Of a stretch of 64,000 nt of DNA, positions 8,937 to 15,839 are shown in pieces. The stretch is taken from the NCBI RefSeq assembly GCF_000187895.1, contig NZ_DS990134.1, positions 186,001 to 250,000 of the forward strand, given 5' to 3'. The stretch is from Phocaeicola plebeius DSM 17135 (GTDB taxonomy: Bacteria > Bacteroidota > Bacteroidia > Bacteroidales > Bacteroidaceae). How positions within the stretch are numbered: position 1 is the stretch's first letter; each line of letters opens with the position of its first letter. The notes under the pieces were generated by a model, which saw nothing but the letters and a program-made list of their open reading frames with translations, ran no database searches and was not told the DNA's origin. The position numbers and the translations under genes are program-made.

Positions 8937-10448
8937 ATGTTGAGAAAAGTCAGGCTCACGCTGGGGATGCTGTGCCTGGTATTCGTGACACTGTTGTTCG
9001 TCGATTTTACGGGCGTGCTTCATGCATGGCTCGGCTGGATGGCGAAGATACAGTTCCTTCCGGCTCTGTTGGCACTGAATGCCGGAGTAATCGTGTGTTT
9101 GATATTGCTCACGCTCATAGCGGGCAGGGTGTACTGTTCGGTCATTTGTCCGCTAGGCGTGTTTCAGGATGTGGTGGCCCGTCTGGGCCGGGGACGCAAG
9201 AAGATGCCCTACACGTATTCCAAGCCGAAAAGCTGGCTGCGCTACGGTGTGCTGGCAGTGTTCGTGCTGGCGATGCTGTTGGGTGTGCATGCCCTGGTAG
9301 CCTTGCTCGACCCGTATGCCGTGTACGGCCGTGCGGCACACAGTTTCCTGCAACCTTTGTGGATGTGGGGAAACAACCTGCTGGCTTCTATGGCCGAACG
9401 CATGGACAGCTATGCCTTCTATTCGGTGGATGTCTGGCTCAAGAGTTTGCCGGTGCTGATAGTGGCAGCGGTCATGCTGGTACTGGTAGTGGTACTGGCG
9501 GCACGCAACGGACGTACCTATTGTAATACCATCTGTCCGGTGGGCACCGTGTTGGGATTCTTCTCCCGCTTTGCCTTGTTCCGCATCACGATTGACAAGG
9601 AGAAATGCAACGGCTGTACGCTTTGCGCCCGCAATTGCAAGGCTGCCTGCATCGATGTGAAGAACCATGCGATAGACGGCAGCCGCTGTGTGGCTTGCAT
9701 GGACTGTCTGGACAAATGTCATAAGGGAGCCATCGGCTATCGGTTTGCCTACGGAAAGAAAGCCGAAAAGGCAGAAACCCCGGCACCGGAAACAGCCGAC
9801 CGTACCGCCGGACGACGCGAGTTCCTGGCCGGTTCCTTGCTGCTGGCCGGTTCGGTACTGAAAGCACAGGTAGCCAAGAAGGCCGAGGCCATCAAGATGG
9901 ATGGCGGACTGGCCGACATCGTGGACAAGAAAGAGCTGGTACGCCAGACTCCGATTGTGCCTCCGGGCGCACGCGGACTCCGCCATCTGCAGTCACATTG
10001 TACGGCCTGCCAGCTTTGCGTGTCGGCCTGTCCGAACGAAGTGCTCCGTCCTTCTCATTCGCTGGATACTTTCATGCAGCCTTACATGTCGTACGAACGC
10101 GGCTACTGCCGTCCGGAGTGTACGCGCTGTTCCGAAGTATGTCCCGCCGGAGCCATCCTGAAAATTGACAAGGCAGAGAAGTCTTCTATCCAGATTGGTC
10201 ATGCCGTGTGGGTAAAAGATTTGTGTATTCCGCTTACCGACAAGCAGGAGTGCGGCAACTGCGCCCGCCATTGTCCGGTGAATGCCATCACCATGGTTCC
10301 GTCCGACCCGTCGAACCCCGATTCACTGAAGATTCCAGCAGTGAACGAAGCACGCTGCATCGGTTGCGGAGCCTGCGAGAACCTGTGTCCGGCCCGTCCG
10401 CTGAGTGCCATCTACGTGGAAGGCCATGAACGCCATCGTGTACTTTAA
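8937..10448 (+). CDS. Membrane-bound polyferredoxin (NapH/CcoG-like 4Fe-4S protein)
   Basis: About 503 residues from the ATG at 8937; an in-frame GTG at 8931 is the alternative start. The N-terminal half has about four or five transmembrane segments and the two NapH-type motifs, CSVICPLG (near residue 66) and CNTICPVG (near 199). Two 4Fe-4S motif pairs follow (CNGCTLCARNC and CVACMDCLDKC). Next is an internal twin-arginine-like segment RREFLAGSLLLAGS near 300. The C-terminus is a ferredoxin-like region with CTACQLCVSAC, CRPECTRCSEVC, CGNCARHC and CIGCGACENLC. This looks like a fusion of a NapH-type membrane electron carrier and a NapG-type ferredoxin. It should pass electrons across or along the inner membrane. 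It starts a four-gene operon with an Fe-S aldo/keto reductase. Confidence 0.88.
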   Translation: MLRKVRLTLGMLCLVFVTLLFVDFTGVLHAWLGWMAKIQFLPALLALNAGVIVCLILLTLIAGRVYCSVICPLGVFQDVVARLGRGRKKMPYTYSKPKSWLRYGVLAVFVLAMLLGVHALVALLDPYAVYGRAAHSFLQPLWMWGNNLLASMAERMDSYAFYSVDVWLKSLPVLIVAAVMLVLVVVLAARNGRTYCNTICPVGTVLGFFSRFALFRITIDKEKCNGCTLCARNCKAACIDVKNHAIDGSRCVACMDCLDKCHKGAIGYRFAYGKKAEKAETPAPETADRTAGRREFLAGSLLLAGSVLKAQVAKKAEAIKMDGGLADIVDKKELVRQTPIVPPGARGLRHLQSHCTACQLCVSACPNEVLRPSHSLDTFMQPYMSYERGYCRPECTRCSEVCPAGAILKIDKAEKSSIQIGHAVWVKDLCIPLTDKQECGNCARHCPVNAITMVPSDPSNPDSLKIPAVNEARCIGCGACENLCPARPLSAIYVEGHERHRVL

Positions 10449-10481
10449 TCGGATTGTCTTACCTTTATATATAGAAAGAGA

Positions 10482-11855
10482 ATGGACGAGAAAAAACAGA
10501 TGAATCGAAGAGATTTCCTTAAAATAGTCGGCATCAGTACGGTGGGAGCCACAGCGGCTTTCTACGGTTGTACGCCCGACAAGAAAAAAGCCGGCGAAAG
10601 CACTAAGGAAGTGCCCGTCGGCAAGATGACTTACCGCCAGTTCCCTCCCAACGAGGATAAGGTGTCGCTGCTGGGCTATGGCTGCATGCGCTGGCCTACA
10701 CTTCCGGCACCGGGTGGCGACGGTAACGTCATCGATCAGGAAGAAGTGAACCGGCTGGTGGATTACGCCATCGAACATGGCGTGAACTATTTCGACACGG
10801 CCCCGGTCTATGTGCAGGGCTGGTCGGAAAAGTCGACGGGCATCGCCTTGAAGCGTCATCCGCGCGACAAGTTCTTTGTGGCTACCAAAATGTCGAACTT
10901 CTCCAATTCCGACTATGATTTCGGAGTAAAGATGTACCACAACTCGCTGAAGAACCTGCAGGTGGACTACATCGACTATTACCTGCTGCACATGCTGGGT
11001 GCTCCCGGAAAAAGCGGTTTGCAGGGTCGTTTCCTTGACAACGGTCTGCTCGACTTCCTGCTCAAGGAGCGTGAAGCCGGACGTATCCGCCGCCTGGGCT
11101 GGTCGTTCCACGGTACAAAAGAGGAATTCGACCGGGCACTGGCCATGCACGACCAGGTGCACTGGGACTTCGTGCAGATTCAGTTGAACTATTCCGACTG
11201 GCAGCACGCATCGGGACGTAACGTGAATGCCGACTACCTGTACGAGCAGGTGAGCAGCAAGAACATTCCGGTAGTGGTGATGGAACCGCTGTTGGGCGGA
11301 CGCCTGTCGAACATCCCCGACCACATCTTCAGCCGCCTGAAAGAACGCAATCCCGAAGGCAGTGTGGCATCGTGGGCCTTCCGCTTTGCCGGTACACCGG
11401 AAAAGGTGCTCACCGTACTCAGTGGCATGACCTACATGGAGCATCTGCAAGACAACCTCCGCACGTATTCTCCGCTGGTGCCGCTTACCGACGAGGAAAA
11501 CCAGTTCCTGCTCGATACGGCCGACCTGATGCAGAAATATCCCACCGTGCCCTGCAACGACTGTAAATACTGCATGCCCTGCCCGTATGGCATCGACATC
11601 CCCGGCGTGCTGGTACATTACAACAAGTGCGTGAACGAGGGCAACATGCCGAAAGACCGTATGGACGAGAATTACGCGAAGGCCCGCCGTGCCTTCCTGG
11701 TGGGTTACGACCGCAGCGTGCCGAAACTCCGTCAGGCCAGTCACTGTATCGGTTGCGGACAATGTAATCCGCACTGCCCGCAGTCCATCGACATTCCGAA
11801 GGAGCTTCACCGCATTGATGCCTACGTGGAACAACTGAAACAGGAAACACTGTGA
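10482..11855 (+). CDS. Tat-exported aldo/keto reductase with C-terminal 4Fe-4S domain
   Basis: A 457-residue protein. The N-terminus (NRRDFLKIVGISTVGATAAF, then GC) is a twin-arginine signal with a possible lipobox cysteine. The aldo/keto reductase barrel (about 45-330) keeps the usual catalytic set: D and Y in FDTAPVY, K in VATKMS, H in GWSFHG. The C-terminal 110 residues hold two cysteine clusters, CNDCKYCMPCPYG and CIGCGQCNPHCPQ, as in 4Fe-4S-containing aldo/keto reductases. It probably exchanges electrons with the polyferredoxin encoded 33 bp upstream. Its stop overlaps the next ATG by 4 bp (translational coupling). The substrate is unknown. Confidence 0.9.
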   Translation: MDEKKQMNRRDFLKIVGISTVGATAAFYGCTPDKKKAGESTKEVPVGKMTYRQFPPNEDKVSLLGYGCMRWPTLPAPGGDGNVIDQEEVNRLVDYAIEHGVNYFDTAPVYVQGWSEKSTGIALKRHPRDKFFVATKMSNFSNSDYDFGVKMYHNSLKNLQVDYIDYYLLHMLGAPGKSGLQGRFLDNGLLDFLLKEREAGRIRRLGWSFHGTKEEFDRALAMHDQVHWDFVQIQLNYSDWQHASGRNVNADYLYEQVSSKNIPVVVMEPLLGGRLSNIPDHIFSRLKERNPEGSVASWAFRFAGTPEKVLTVLSGMTYMEHLQDNLRTYSPLVPLTDEENQFLLDTADLMQKYPTVPCNDCKYCMPCPYGIDIPGVLVHYNKCVNEGNMPKDRMDENYAKARRAFLVGYDRSVPKLRQASHCIGCGQCNPHCPQSIDIPKELHRIDAYVEQLKQETL

Positions 11856-12301
11856 TGGACGAACTGATACGCTTGCTGAACGAAGGAAACTATTCCTGCG
11901 TGGTGCGTCAGGGCGAAGAAACCCGCACGTTCTCCCGTCGGGGCGTGGCTGACCTGTACGACTTGTACGCCACAGACCGCGCCTTCCTGAAAGGAGCCTG
12001 GCTGGCCGATAAGGTCATCGGAAAGGGAGCAGCCGCCCTGATGGTATTGGGCGGCGTGTCCCGCGTATGGACCCGGGTAGTCAGCACCCCTGCACTCGCC
12101 TTGCTCCGTAAGGGAGGGGTAGAGGTGGCGTATGCCGAAGAAGCACCCTGCATCATCAACCGCACCCGTACAGGACGGTGTCCGCTGGAGACCCTTTGCG
12201 ACGTGTCGGACAATCCCGTGGAACTCTATCCCGTGATTGAAGACTTTGTACGCCGCGTGAGGGAAGCCGGAGAAAAAGAAAAAACAATCTCAGAAAAATA
12301 A
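11852..12301 (+). CDS. DUF1893 domain protein
   Basis: A 149-residue protein whose central part (residues 10-125) matches DUF1893 as I recall it: EGNYSCVVRQGEE, GVADLYDLY, then ADKVIGKGAAALMVLGG and a C-terminal NRTRTGRCPLE. The family is small, soluble and of unknown biochemical role, and often found in anaerobes. The ATG overlaps the stop of the aldo/keto reductase gene (ATGA), so both are made together. The only functional hint is its place in this redox operon. Confidence 0.8.
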   Translation: MMDELIRLLNEGNYSCVVRQGEETRTFSRRGVADLYDLYATDRAFLKGAWLADKVIGKGAAALMVLGGVSRVWTRVVSTPALALLRKGGVEVAYAEEAPCIINRTRTGRCPLETLCDVSDNPVELYPVIEDFVRRVREAGEKEKTISEK

Positions 12302-12310
12302 CGAATACAC

Positions 12311-12811
12311 ATGGAAACAACCGTAAAACTTTATACATTGGGATACAGTCGCGTGAAGACCTACGTCACCGCCCTGCTGTTTGTGGCTGGAAACATTGTC
12401 CTGCCCCAGCTTTTCCACCTGGTGCCGCAGGGAGGAGTCACCTGGCTGCCCATTTATTTCTTCACACTGGTAGGCGCCTATAAATATGGCTGGAAGGCCG
12501 GACTGCTGACGGCCGTACTCTCACCGTTGCTCAACTCATGGTGGTTCGGCATGCCTGCACCTGCCGTGCTGCCTGCCATCCTGCTGAAATCCGTGCTGTT
12601 GGCTGTGGGTGCCGGTCTGGTGGCAGCCCGCTTTCAGAAAGTCACCTTGCCGTTGCTGCTGGCCGTGGTGCTGTTCTATCAGCTGGCTGGTACGCTGGGT
12701 GAGTGGGCACTTTCCGGCAGCTTGTTCACTGCCTTGCAGGATTTCCGCATCGGTATTCCTGGAATGCTCTTGCAGGTAGTGGGAGGATACTGGGTTATCC
12801 GTAAAATTTAA
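12311..12811 (+). CDS. ECF-transporter S-component-like membrane protein
   Basis: A 166-residue protein with about five hydrophobic helices (near 18-38, 45-65, 72-92, 98-128, 145-163). The pattern VTWLPIYFFTLVGAYKYGWKAG, then SPLLNSWWFGMP, is typical of substrate-binding (S) subunits of energy-coupling-factor vitamin transporters. The A and T subunits are not in the window, as usual for group II ECF systems. It is the last gene of the redox operon, 9 bp after DUF1893. A cofactor or precursor needed by the Fe-S enzymes is a possible substrate, which is inference. Confidence 0.75.
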   Translation: METTVKLYTLGYSRVKTYVTALLFVAGNIVLPQLFHLVPQGGVTWLPIYFFTLVGAYKYGWKAGLLTAVLSPLLNSWWFGMPAPAVLPAILLKSVLLAVGAGLVAARFQKVTLPLLLAVVLFYQLAGTLGEWALSGSLFTALQDFRIGIPGMLLQVVGGYWVIRKI

Positions 12812-12829
12812 GAAAATGTAATTAGTTGA

Positions 12830-12858
12830 TTTTCAGAGGTGTAAAAATCCTCTGAAAA
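12830..12858 (+). terminator. Hairpin after the redox operon
   Basis: TTTTCAGAGG (12830-12839) and CCTCTGAAAA (12849-12858) form a perfect 10-bp stem with a 9-base loop, 18 bp after the operon stop. No clear T run follows, because the 22-bp repeat array begins inside its right arm, so termination is plausible but not certain. Confidence 0.5.
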
Positions 12859-12960
12859 ACGCCTTTGTGTTTGGACTAAAACGCCCTTACGTTTAAGATG
12901 AAACGCCCTTGCGTTTTACTTAAAACGTACTTGTGTTTGGTTTGAAACGCAAAGGCGTTT
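12857..12960. repeat. Phased palindrome array A (five 16-bp units, 22-bp period)
   Basis: Five 16-bp units begin at 12857, 12879, 12901, 12923 and 12945, exactly 22 bp apart. Each starts AAACG and ends GTTT: AAACGCCTTTGTGTTT, AAACGCCCTTACGTTT, AAACGCCCTTGCGTTT, AAACGTACTTGTGTTT and AAACGCAAAGGCGTTT. All fit AAAC-N8-GTTT and are quasi-palindromic. Unit 5 is the reverse complement of unit 1 at 15 of 16 positions. The 6-bp spacers are T/A/G-rich and vary. The array lies in the 301-bp gap between the redox operon and the small DUF3791 gene. The rest of that gap (12961-13112) holds nothing I can identify. Confidence 0.9.
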
Positions 12961-13112
12961 TGTTTTGAAACAGGCGAATAGCAGGAAACGTCTCTTTGGT
13001 CATACTTAATGATTGGGCAATTATTGGCCTTTTGCTAAATAGCAAAAAAACTTCATTCTTTTTATCCCATTTAAAGAGAAATCGTATATTTAACACGCCT
13101 AAAACATAAAGC

Positions 13113-13292
13113 ATGAAAGATAAAGAACTCGATATCGCCTATTTCCTTTCTTTCTGCATCGAGCAGTATGGAAAGAAGTATCAGTTGAGTGGGGATGAAG
13201 TGGTCTCTTTGTTCGACCGATACGAAGTGTTGCCCTATTTGGAGGAGAATTTCGAGGTGCTGCATACACAAGGCCATCAATGGCTGATGTAG
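13113..13292 (+). CDS. Small DUF3791-type protein
   Basis: A 59-residue ORF beginning at the ATG at 13113. The sequence pattern AYFLSFCIEQYGKKY, LSGDEVVSLFDRY, then LPYLEENFEVLHTQGHQWL is that of the DUF3791 family as I remember it (a helical protein with an FCIEEY-like start and an LHTxG motif). Proteins of this family are commonly coded beside one or two other small ORFs in what looks like a toxin-antitoxin-like or accessory cassette. The next gene starts 38 bp further on. Its codon pattern and motif make it a likely real gene despite its size. Confidence 0.65.
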   Translation: MKDKELDIAYFLSFCIEQYGKKYQLSGDEVVSLFDRYEVLPYLEENFEVLHTQGHQWLM

Positions 13293-13330
13293 GAGATAGA
13301 CGAAAAGATTAATTCTAAAGAGATCAATCT

Positions 13331-13567
13331 ATGAATCTGGACATAACCAACGAAAACCTGTACTTGCTGCTGCCCGGCAAAGTCAGCCGTGTGGCGCAAA
13401 TCTATGCCCATGAACATCACGTTACACTGATAGAGGCTTTGCGTTGCTTCTATCATTCGGATACTTACAAAAGACTGGCTGACGAAAGTACTAAACTGTG
13501 GCATTATGGGCCTGTAGCCCTCTATCAGGAATTGGTAGACGAACTAAAACAGAGAGGAAGCGAATAG
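13331..13567 (+). CDS. Small conserved-looking hypothetical protein, partner of DUF3791 gene
   Basis: A 78-residue, mostly helical soluble protein (LYLLLPGKVSRVAQIYA, IEALRCFYHSDTYKRL, TKLWHYGP). No named domain is recognised with certainty. The KLWHYGP segment and the position just after a DUF3791 gene match small second genes of DUF3791/DUF3990 cassettes as I remember them. The usual third gene (DUF3990, ADP-ribosyltransferase-like) is absent, because kdsB follows directly. The pair may therefore be a leftover antidote part of such a cassette. That reading is inference. Confidence 0.5.
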   Translation: MNLDITNENLYLLLPGKVSRVAQIYAHEHHVTLIEALRCFYHSDTYKRLADESTKLWHYGPVALYQELVDELKQRGSE

Positions 13568-13689
13568 GGGTAAATAGCCTTGTCAATATCGGATACACTC
13601 AGACGGGGAAGTCAACCGCAATCAACGAACCTTATCTCTGTAAGTGGAGATATTTCAATATGTATCTTCTGTTTGTCACTTTTTATTCG

Positions 13690-13698
13690 TACATTTGC
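13690..13698 (+). promoter_or_regulatory. -7 element upstream of kdsB
   Basis: TACATTTGC is a perfect TAnnTTTGY match, ending 25 bp before the kdsB ATG at 13724. A TTTG lies upstream, but at about 14 bp rather than 19, so the -33 half is uncertain. Confidence 0.45.
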
Positions 13699-13723
13699 GA
13701 AGCATAACCCAAATACAATAACC

Positions 13724-14485
13724 ATGAAATTTATTGGAATTATTCCTGCAAGATATGCATCTACACGCTTCCCCGCCAAACCTTTGGCACTACTGGGAGG
13801 CAAACCCGTGATACAAAGAGTTTATGAACAAGTGACTGGTGTGCTGGACGAAGCTTACGTGGCTACCGACGACGAACGCATCGAAGCGGCTGTAAAGGCC
13901 TTCGGTGGAAAGGTGGTAATGACGTCGGTCGACCATAAGAGTGGTACCGACCGTTGCTACGAGGCTTACTGCAAGGTGGGCAGCGGCTATGACGTGGTGG
14001 TAAACATTCAGGGTGATGAACCGTTCATCCAGCGTTCGCAGCTGGAAGCCGTGAAGGCTTGCTTTGACGATGCGTCAACACAGATTGCCACACTTGTGAA
14101 ACCGTTTACGCCTGCCGACGGATTCGATGCACTGGAAAACGTGAACTCGCCCAAGGTGGTGGTGAACAAGGAGATGAAGGCGCTCTACTTCAGCCGTTCC
14201 ATCATTCCTTACCAACGTAACCGCGACAAGAAGGAGTGGCTGGCCGGACATACGTATTACAAACATATCGGACTTTATGCCTACCGCGCGCCGGTGTTGA
14301 AGGAGATTACATCTCTTCCGCAGTCGTCGCTCGAACTGGCCGAATCGCTGGAGCAGTTGCGCTGGCTGGAGAACGGCTATTCCATCAAGGTGGGCATCAG
14401 CGAAGTGGAGACCATTGGTATTGACACACCGCAGGATCTGGCACGGGCCGAAGAATTTCTGCGTAATCAGCAGGAGGCACTATGA
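13724..14485 (+). CDS. kdsB: 3-deoxy-manno-octulosonate cytidylyltransferase
   Basis: A 253-residue nucleotidyltransferase that activates Kdo as CMP-Kdo for lipid A/LPS core synthesis in the cytoplasm. Family motifs are all present: IIPARYASTRFPAKPL (residues 5-20), VATDDERI, GTDRCYEA, VVNIQGDEPFI, and the C-terminal GIDTPQDLARAEEFL. Length and motif spacing are normal. The ATG at 13724 is chosen because it starts exactly at the conserved MKFIGIIPARY; longer in-frame starts would add an unconserved tail and swallow the -7 element. Its stop overlaps the ATG of the next gene by 4 bp. Confidence 0.97.
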   Translation: MKFIGIIPARYASTRFPAKPLALLGGKPVIQRVYEQVTGVLDEAYVATDDERIEAAVKAFGGKVVMTSVDHKSGTDRCYEAYCKVGSGYDVVVNIQGDEPFIQRSQLEAVKACFDDASTQIATLVKPFTPADGFDALENVNSPKVVVNKEMKALYFSRSIIPYQRNRDKKEWLAGHTYYKHIGLYAYRAPVLKEITSLPQSSLELAESLEQLRWLENGYSIKVGISEVETIGIDTPQDLARAEEFLRNQQEAL

Positions 14486-15774
14486 CGCAGCTTGACCGTA
14501 GTGTGGCGCCTGCCATCCGTCAGCTGGAGCATTTTTCCATCTTGCAGCCGGAGTTGCACCGTATGAAGAACGGTATGCCGCTGTATGTGCTTTCGGCCGG
14601 AAACGAAGACGTGATTCGTTTCGACCTGCTGGTGCGGAGCGGACAGCTCGACCAGTCGCAGCCGCTTCAGGCCGTGTTTACCAACCGCATGCTGCGTGAG
14701 GGAACGGTGCGCATGACATCGGGCGAGATTGCCGAACGGTTGGATTATTACGGGGCGTGGCTCGACCTTTCTTCTTCTGTGAACTGTGGATTTGTGACAC
14801 TGTATACACTGACCAAACACCTTGACCGCACCATGGAGATTGTGGCCGGACTGGTGAAGGAGTCTGTGTTTCCGGAAGAGCAGTTCCGTATTATTTGCGA
14901 CATCAACCGCCAGCAGTTCCTGGTGAACAACCAGCGGGTGGACGTACTGGCCCGCAAGCAGCTGAACCGTTCGCTTTTCGGTACTTCGCATCCGTTGGGA
15001 CGCTATGCCGAACTGGAGGATTATGAACGCATTCAGGTGGAGGCGCTGAAGGATTTCTATCACCGTCACTATCATTCGGGCAACTGTTCCATGTACGTGT
15101 CGGGTAAGGTGACGCCCGAGGTGGTGCGCTGCATTGAACGTCACTGGGGAGAAGCGCCCTGGGGAAATTGTACGGCAGAGAAGGTGGAACGCACGTGGGA
15201 CATCGTGAAGGATGCTCGCAAACGGGTTCACGTGGAGAAGGAGGATGCTCTGCAGAGTTCGCTTCGTATGGGTGGTTTCTCGCTCGACCGCAAGCATCCT
15301 GATTACCTGAAACTGCGTGTGCTGGTTACGCTGTTCGGAGGGTATTTCGGCAGTCGTCTGATGTCGAATATCCGTGAGGATAAGGGATATACCTACGGCA
15401 TCGGGGCCGGACTGGTGTCTTATCCGGGCACGAGTCTGCTGGTGGTGAGTACGGAGGCGGCCAATGAATACATGGAGTCTGTCATTGCGGAAGTGTATCA
15501 TGAAATGGACCGTCTGCGTCAGGACAAGGTGCCGGCAGAAGAACTGGAGATGGTGCGCAACTACATGCTGGGCGATATGTGCCGTTCGTACGAGGGGGCA
15601 TTCTCGCTTTCGGATGCCTGGATATTCATCGAAACGGCCGGATTGAAGCCCGACTTTTTTGATGCGTCGCTGGCTGCCATCCGTGAGGTGACGTCCGACG
15701 AACTGCTTTCGCTGGCTCAGCGCTATTTCTGCAAAGAAAACTTAATAGAGGTAGTGGCAGGTAAAAAAGTATAA
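14482..15774 (+). CDS. M16 (insulinase) family protein, zinc site lost
   Basis: A 430-residue protein with the two-half M16 layout. The N-terminal M16 domain (about 25-190) has PLYVLSAGNEDVIRFDLLVRSG, and the C-terminal M16_C half has YHSGNCSMYVSGKVTPE and GGYFGSRLMSNIREDKGYTYGI. At the place of the HxxEH zinc motif (AHFLEH in active members) this protein reads AVFTNR, so H, E and H are all replaced. It should therefore not be a peptidase by itself. Inactive M16 subunits often pair with an active one, but no partner is visible here. It is coupled to kdsB by a 4-bp overlap. No signal peptide is seen. Confidence 0.88.
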   Translation: MTQLDRSVAPAIRQLEHFSILQPELHRMKNGMPLYVLSAGNEDVIRFDLLVRSGQLDQSQPLQAVFTNRMLREGTVRMTSGEIAERLDYYGAWLDLSSSVNCGFVTLYTLTKHLDRTMEIVAGLVKESVFPEEQFRIICDINRQQFLVNNQRVDVLARKQLNRSLFGTSHPLGRYAELEDYERIQVEALKDFYHRHYHSGNCSMYVSGKVTPEVVRCIERHWGEAPWGNCTAEKVERTWDIVKDARKRVHVEKEDALQSSLRMGGFSLDRKHPDYLKLRVLVTLFGGYFGSRLMSNIREDKGYTYGIGAGLVSYPGTSLLVVSTEAANEYMESVIAEVYHEMDRLRQDKVPAEELEMVRNYMLGDMCRSYEGAFSLSDAWIFIETAGLKPDFFDASLAAIREVTSDELLSLAQRYFCKENLIEVVAGKKV

Positions 15775-15839
15775 ACCTTCCGGCTCGTGCAAAAGTAAAA
15801 AGACTATTTTTGAGCGGAATTAAAAAAGAGACTAAGAAC

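Noticed and set aside
10323..11834. A 503-codon open frame on the minus strand opposite the Fe-S aldo/keto reductase
   Set aside because: It is the antisense shadow of a gene with clear catalytic motifs and codon bias; its own translation has no family features and is full of H, V and R, as expected from the complement.
12857..12960. CRISPR array
   Set aside because: Units are 16 bp with 6-bp spacers, the units themselves vary, and no cas genes lie in the window. The same holds for arrays B and C.
13580..13723. N-terminal extension of kdsB from an upstream in-frame start
   Set aside because: The conserved protein starts at MKFIGIIPARY (13724), and the upstream stretch contains a -7 promoter element.
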